Below, piece by piece: positions 6,899 to 9,417 of a stretch of 9,417 nucleotides of DNA. Position numbers and translations under genes: made by a program. Positions within the stretch are counted from its first letter, which is position 1. Each line of letters begins with the position of its first letter. The stretch comes from CAVDWX01 sp963612735 (lineage in GTDB: Bacteria > Bacillota_I > Bacilli_A > RFN20 > CAG-826). Location of the stretch: NCBI GenBank assembly GCA_963612735.1, contig CAVDWX010000064.1:1-9417 (forward strand), given 5' to 3'. The notes under the pieces are model-generated. The model saw only the letters and a program-made list of their open reading frames with translations, was not told the DNA's origin and searched no databases.

Positions 6899-7001
6899 AA
6901 ATAAACAATAATGAAATTTAAAGTTAATTATTCTTCCATTTATCGATAATCTAAAGGAAGAAAAAGGTAAAAAATGGAAGATTATTTTTAAAAACACCCT
7001 T
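6691..7001. other. 311-base intergenic region between convergent ATPase genes
   Basis: It holds the second copy of the 58-bp repeat (6927-6984) and the possible remnant described at 6671-6898. Just after the first ATPase stop, AAAAATT and AATTTTT form an AT-only inverted pair, too weak to call a terminator. No RNA gene and no other supported ORF is seen. Confidence 0.6.
6927..6984. repeat. 58-bp direct repeat, copy B
   Basis: It matches copy A at 5106-5163 except at three positions. One change (AAAGGAAGAA here) breaks the internal inverted repeat by one base. The match ends 17 bases before the last base of the convergent ATPase gene at 7002. The outer TCTTCCA found next to copy A is absent here. 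Confidence 0.85.
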
Positions 7002-8249
7002 TTAAAAATTTAAGATGGTATCATCTAACAAAAAGTCTTTAAGAGAAACAATTATTATTCCGTTATCATCAATAGTTTTACGAATATTATCTTTAACAAT
7101 AATTATCTTTTTAAATGAATCATTAATGTTTATTAGTGGTCTTTTTTCTTGTATTTTTTTATCTTCATCGCTAATTGAATAAGTGGTTTGAATATAAATC
7201 CTTGCATCGCCTTTATTAATGACAAAATTGCATTCCAATTGTTTCTTTGTGTAATTTCCGTTTGGTGTCTTTTCATTAAGTGTAATAACACCAACATCAA
7301 CTGAATATCCTCTTAGACAAAGCTCATTATAAATTATATTTTCCATTAAATGGCTCTCTTCTTGCTGTCTAAAATTTAATCTAGCATTTCTTAATCCAAC
7401 ATCGGTGAAATAATATTTAGATGGAGTGCTAATATATTTCTTACCTTTTATATCGTAACGCATAGACTTTCTAACGATAAAAGAATCTTCTAAATAAGTA
7501 AGATATTCCTTGATTGTATTTGGAGAAACTGAAATATTAAGGACGCTTTTAAAAGTATTAACTAGTTTTTGAACGTTTATTAATGAACCAATAGATGAAG
7601 CGATAATATTAAGAATCTCGTCTAGTATCTTGTCGTTAACAATTTTATTTCTTTCCTTAATATCTTTAAGATAAGTTTCGCTGAAAAGATCTTTTAGATA
7701 TTGCATTTTTTGATTTGAATCCTTTTTTGCTAATATTAATGGCATACCACCAAATGTATAATATTCTTTCCAAGCTTCTTCAAAATCAGATCGTTGAGAA
7801 TAAAATTCTTTAAACGATAATGGATTTAGGCGTATTTCATCTCCTCTCCCTCTAAACTCGGTTATAACATCTTTAGAAAGTAAATGTGAATTACTCCCAG
7901 TCACATAAACATCAATATTATCGATATAAAAAAAAGCATTTAATAGATGCACAAAATCTTCACACATTTGTATCTCATCGATAAATAAATAATATTTTCG
8001 ATTATCAACAACTCGTTTAATAACATATTTATAAAGTTCGTCAGGATCAGTAAGTTTACTAAAACTCCTCCTATCTAATTGAATTTCAATGATGTGATTT
8101 TCATCAACATTTTGATCAAGAAGATACTGTTTAAATATTTTAAATAACAAAAATGACTTACCACATCGTCTTATGCCAGTAATTATCTTGATAAGTCCGT
8201 TATCAATACCATCAATTAATTGATTTAAATAATAATCTCTTTTTATCAT
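7002..8249 (-). CDS. ATP-binding protein, AAA_14/DUF4143 family (second paralog)
   Basis: A 415-aa predicted cytoplasmic P-loop ATPase that aligns along its length with the product of 5362-6690. Walker A is GIRRCGKS (25-32), Walker B YLFIDEIQ (87-94), with VTGSNSHLL (116-124), FRGR (132-135) and FGGMP (166-170). The DUF4143-like half has YFTDVGLRNARLNFRQ (280-295) and MENIIYNEL (302-310). In the nuclease-fold-like segment it reads LECNFVI (338-344) followed by IYIQ (351-354). Asn 341 replaces the Asp of the paralog, and no Lys follows, so this copy is even less likely to cut DNA. I chose ATG 8249: GAGG (8255-8258, minus) lies 5 bases upstream. The alternative TTG at 8339 lies inside the distal repeat, upstream of the promoter. 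It is convergent with the first paralog, 311 bases away. Confidence 0.85.
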   Translation of the reverse strand: MIKRDYYLNQLIDGIDNGLIKIITGIRRCGKSFLLFKIFKQYLLDQNVDENHIIEIQLDRRSFSKLTDPDELYKYVIKRVVDNRKYYLFIDEIQMCEDFVHLLNAFFYIDNIDVYVTGSNSHLLSKDVITEFRGRGDEIRLNPLSFKEFYSQRSDFEEAWKEYYTFGGMPLILAKKDSNQKMQYLKDLFSETYLKDIKERNKIVNDKILDEILNIIASSIGSLINVQKLVNTFKSVLNISVSPNTIKEYLTYLEDSFIVRKSMRYDIKGKKYISTPSKYYFTDVGLRNARLNFRQQEESHLMENIIYNELCLRGYSVDVGVITLNEKTPNGNYTKKQLECNFVINKGDARIYIQTTYSISDEDKKIQEKRPLININDSFKKIIIVKDNIRKTIDDNGIIIVSLKDFLLDDTILNF

Positions 8250-8260
8250 AAATACCTCGT

Positions 8261-8295
8261 TGAAGATTTTTGCAATTATTGAAATTTTCTTCACT
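8261..8295 (-). promoter_or_regulatory. Proximal dyad/direct-repeat element of second AAA ATPase gene
   Basis: The 35 bases are an exact copy of 8325-8359. Bases 8261-8293 form a 33-bp imperfect palindrome centred on 8277: TGAAGA and TCTTCA at the ends and CAAT-T-ATTG in the middle, with 12 of 16 position pairs symmetric. It ends 11 bases before the ATG, just upstream of the ribosome binding site. Confidence 0.8.
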
Positions 8296-8304
8296 AATAT
8301 AATA
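8296..8304 (-). promoter_or_regulatory. Probable -10 region of second AAA ATPase gene
   Basis: TATTAT (8299-8304) and TATATT (8296-8301) overlap on the minus strand between the two dyads. Either would place transcription start inside the proximal dyad, as in the first paralog. No convincing -35 is visible. Confidence 0.4.
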
Positions 8305-8324
8305 ACATAACTACAAATATATAC

Positions 8325-8359
8325 TGAAGATTTTTGCAATTATTGAAATTTTCTTCACT
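8325..8359 (-). promoter_or_regulatory. Distal dyad/direct-repeat element of second AAA ATPase gene
   Basis: An exact 35-base copy of the proximal element, 64 bp away, on the far side of the predicted promoter. The two perfect copies could be two operators bound together by looping, or a substrate for recombination that would delete the promoter. Confidence 0.78.
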
Positions 8360-8391
8360 GACATAATGGTGAAACCATAAGCACAAATAAA

Positions 8392-8422
8392 TAGATTGTT
8401 TTATTTTTGTTATATCAATCTA
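8392..8422 (-). terminator. Weak hairpin downstream of the membrane-protein gene
   Basis: TAGATTG (8392-8398) and CAATCTA (8416-8422) are perfect 7-bp inverted copies with a 17-base loop. They lie 50 bases past the stop of the minus-strand gene at 8473, followed on that strand by a T-rich but interrupted run. It may separate that gene from the ATPase gene. Confidence 0.3.
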
Positions 8423-8472
8423 ATTAATGACGTATGTTAAGTATAGTTAATTTAAAATGAAGAAGGTTCTAA

Positions 8473-9417
8473 TTATTTATGATCTTTACTTCTTTTTTTA
8501 AATTTAGTTTGTAGCTTAATACAAATCTTTCTAAACGGGTTCATGCTCAAAGTTAATGCAATCATTAATAAAGTCGTAATTATAACCGGGAAGATATACC
8601 ATAATTGATATTTTTTAAGTGGGAATAAGATATTGAAATTAGAAATAAGTAATATTAAACCCACTCCTAAGATTAAGCCGATGAAAATACAAATAATAAC
8701 TGAAACACGCGCGACTTTCATAAAGATATCCATATTGGTCTTATCTTTTCTCTCCATAAAATCAAAGATGTGATAAATGGTTAAAAAGGAAATAAATAAA
8801 GGAATAACTACTCCTAAAATAACACAGATAGTAATCGATATAACCTTTTCATAGATAACTGGGATTAAAGAAAACGCAAAAGCGGAAGTTAAGCCAAATA
8901 CAAATAAAGAGAATAAATAAAATGATTTATTATAGGCATATAAAATCTTAAAAGCTTTAAAGTATTTATTAAGCGATGTTTTCTTTTCTTTTTTATCATT
9001 TTTTGGTTTTTTATTATCTTTATTTCCAACATCAATTGAAATAAAACCATCATCATTATCTTTATATTCTCTTTTACTTAAAAAGATAAATGTTAATTTA
9101 TCGCTAAAAGCATTACTTAATTCTTTTATCAATGCTTCATTTTCTTTATTGATATTATTATTTGAATCGATGAGTATATACGCTACTTGATAAGCATAGA
9201 GAATATTTAAAATAGAGATGATCTTTTCTTTTTTCTCTTCTAAAGAAGATAACGGTTTATCTTTTAAAGAAAATAAGCCACTTTCAATCGCATTAATGAC
9301 ACCGTCCTTATTTTCCCTAGGTAGAAGAAAAACAGTAGATAAACATATCACTTTTGAATTGATGTCTAAACAATAAACAAAATGAGAAGATGAATCATCG
9401 ATAGATAAAATATCAAC
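8473..9417 (-). CDS. Hypothetical four-helix membrane protein, 5'-truncated by window edge
   Basis: The minus-strand frame is open from the right edge to the stop at 8473-8475, giving 314 visible residues. The GTG at 9351 has coding-like sequence in frame before it (SHFVYCLDINSK), so it is probably not the start. I do not recognise the family. The visible N-terminal 130 residues look like a soluble alpha/beta domain with hydrophobic strands such as KVICLSTVFLL, VAYILIDS and LTFIFLS. A Lys/Asp-rich linker follows (around residues 132-150). Then come four hydrophobic segments at about 165-187, 192-215, 236-259 and 272-292, and a short basic tail ending KKRSKDHK. The positive-inside rule would place the tail in the cytoplasm. 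It is codirectional with the downstream ATPase gene, but 223 bases and a separate promoter lie between them, so no joint function is implied. Confidence 0.7.
   Translation of the reverse strand, partial: VDILSIDDSSSHFVYCLDINSKVICLSTVFLLPRENKDGVINAIESGLFSLKDKPLSSLEEKKEKIISILNILYAYQVAYILIDSNNNINKENEALIKELSNAFSDKLTFIFLSKREYKDNDDGFISIDVGNKDNKKPKNDKKEKKTSLNKYFKAFKILYAYNKSFYLFSLFVFGLTSAFAFSLIPVIYEKVISITICVILGVVIPLFISFLTIYHIFDFMERKDKTNMDIFMKVARVSVIICIFIGLILGVGLILLISNFNILFPLKKYQLWYIFPVIITTLLMIALTLSMNPFRKICIKLQTKFKKRSKDHK

Noticed and set aside
5106..6984. An insertion sequence bounded by the 58-bp repeats
   Set aside because: No transposase-like gene is intact inside. The repeats are direct rather than terminal inverted, and no target-site duplication is visible.
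8261..8359. A minimal CRISPR-like array (two 35-bp repeats with a 29-bp spacer)
   Set aside because: There are only two units. The spacer contains the promoter of the downstream gene, the other ATPase gene has the same layout, and no cas genes are present.

Overview
The window is AT-rich DNA (roughly 30% G+C by eye, not counted) with strong purine-rich Shine-Dalgarno sites and short intergenic gaps. It is consistent with a low-G+C Firmicutes or Mollicutes-related bacterium, such as an Erysipelotrichales, RF39 or Acholeplasma-like lineage. The code looks standard: Trp codons are TGG in the long genes, and TGA is used as the stop of one ABC ATPase, where it overlaps the next start codon. No lineage is asserted beyond that.

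Layout. (1) Bases 1-773 hold the 3' part of an unrecognised plus-strand gene cut by the left edge. (2) A hairpin with U-tracts on both strands (828-858) separates it from a convergent minus-strand operon. (3) Bases 877-4375 (minus) are a tight ABC-2-type exporter operon, transcribed as ATPase A, ATPase B, then a 553-aa permease with a large extracytoplasmic domain. (4) A divergent TetR-type regulator (4524-5090, plus) shares a 148-bp intergenic region with this operon. That region holds a 28-bp dyad that is a good operator candidate. The simplest reading is a TetR-controlled export cassette for an unknown, possibly toxic, substrate.

(5) Bases 5091-8472 are the more unusual part: two convergent paralogous ATPase genes of the AAA_14/DUF4143 type (5362-6690 plus; 7002-8249 minus). 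Each gene is preceded by two copies of its own 33-bp dyad-symmetric element, one upstream of the promoter and one at the presumed transcription start just before the ribosome binding site. The dyad sequences differ between the genes, but length, copy number and placement match. The upstream start codons allowed by the open frames lie at or before the -10 region, so 5362 and 8249 are the better starts. A 58-bp direct repeat (5106-5163 and 6927-6984, 55/58 identical) brackets the first ATPase gene. The gap between the two ATPase genes holds a weak, probably decayed, coding-like stretch.

(6) Bases 8473-9417 (minus) are the C-terminal part of an unrecognised four-helix membrane protein that runs off the right edge.

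The most promising unexplained system is the ATPase pair with its gene-specific paired dyads, which suggests self-contained and possibly autoregulated units. Everything here comes from reading the sequence; no database search was made.
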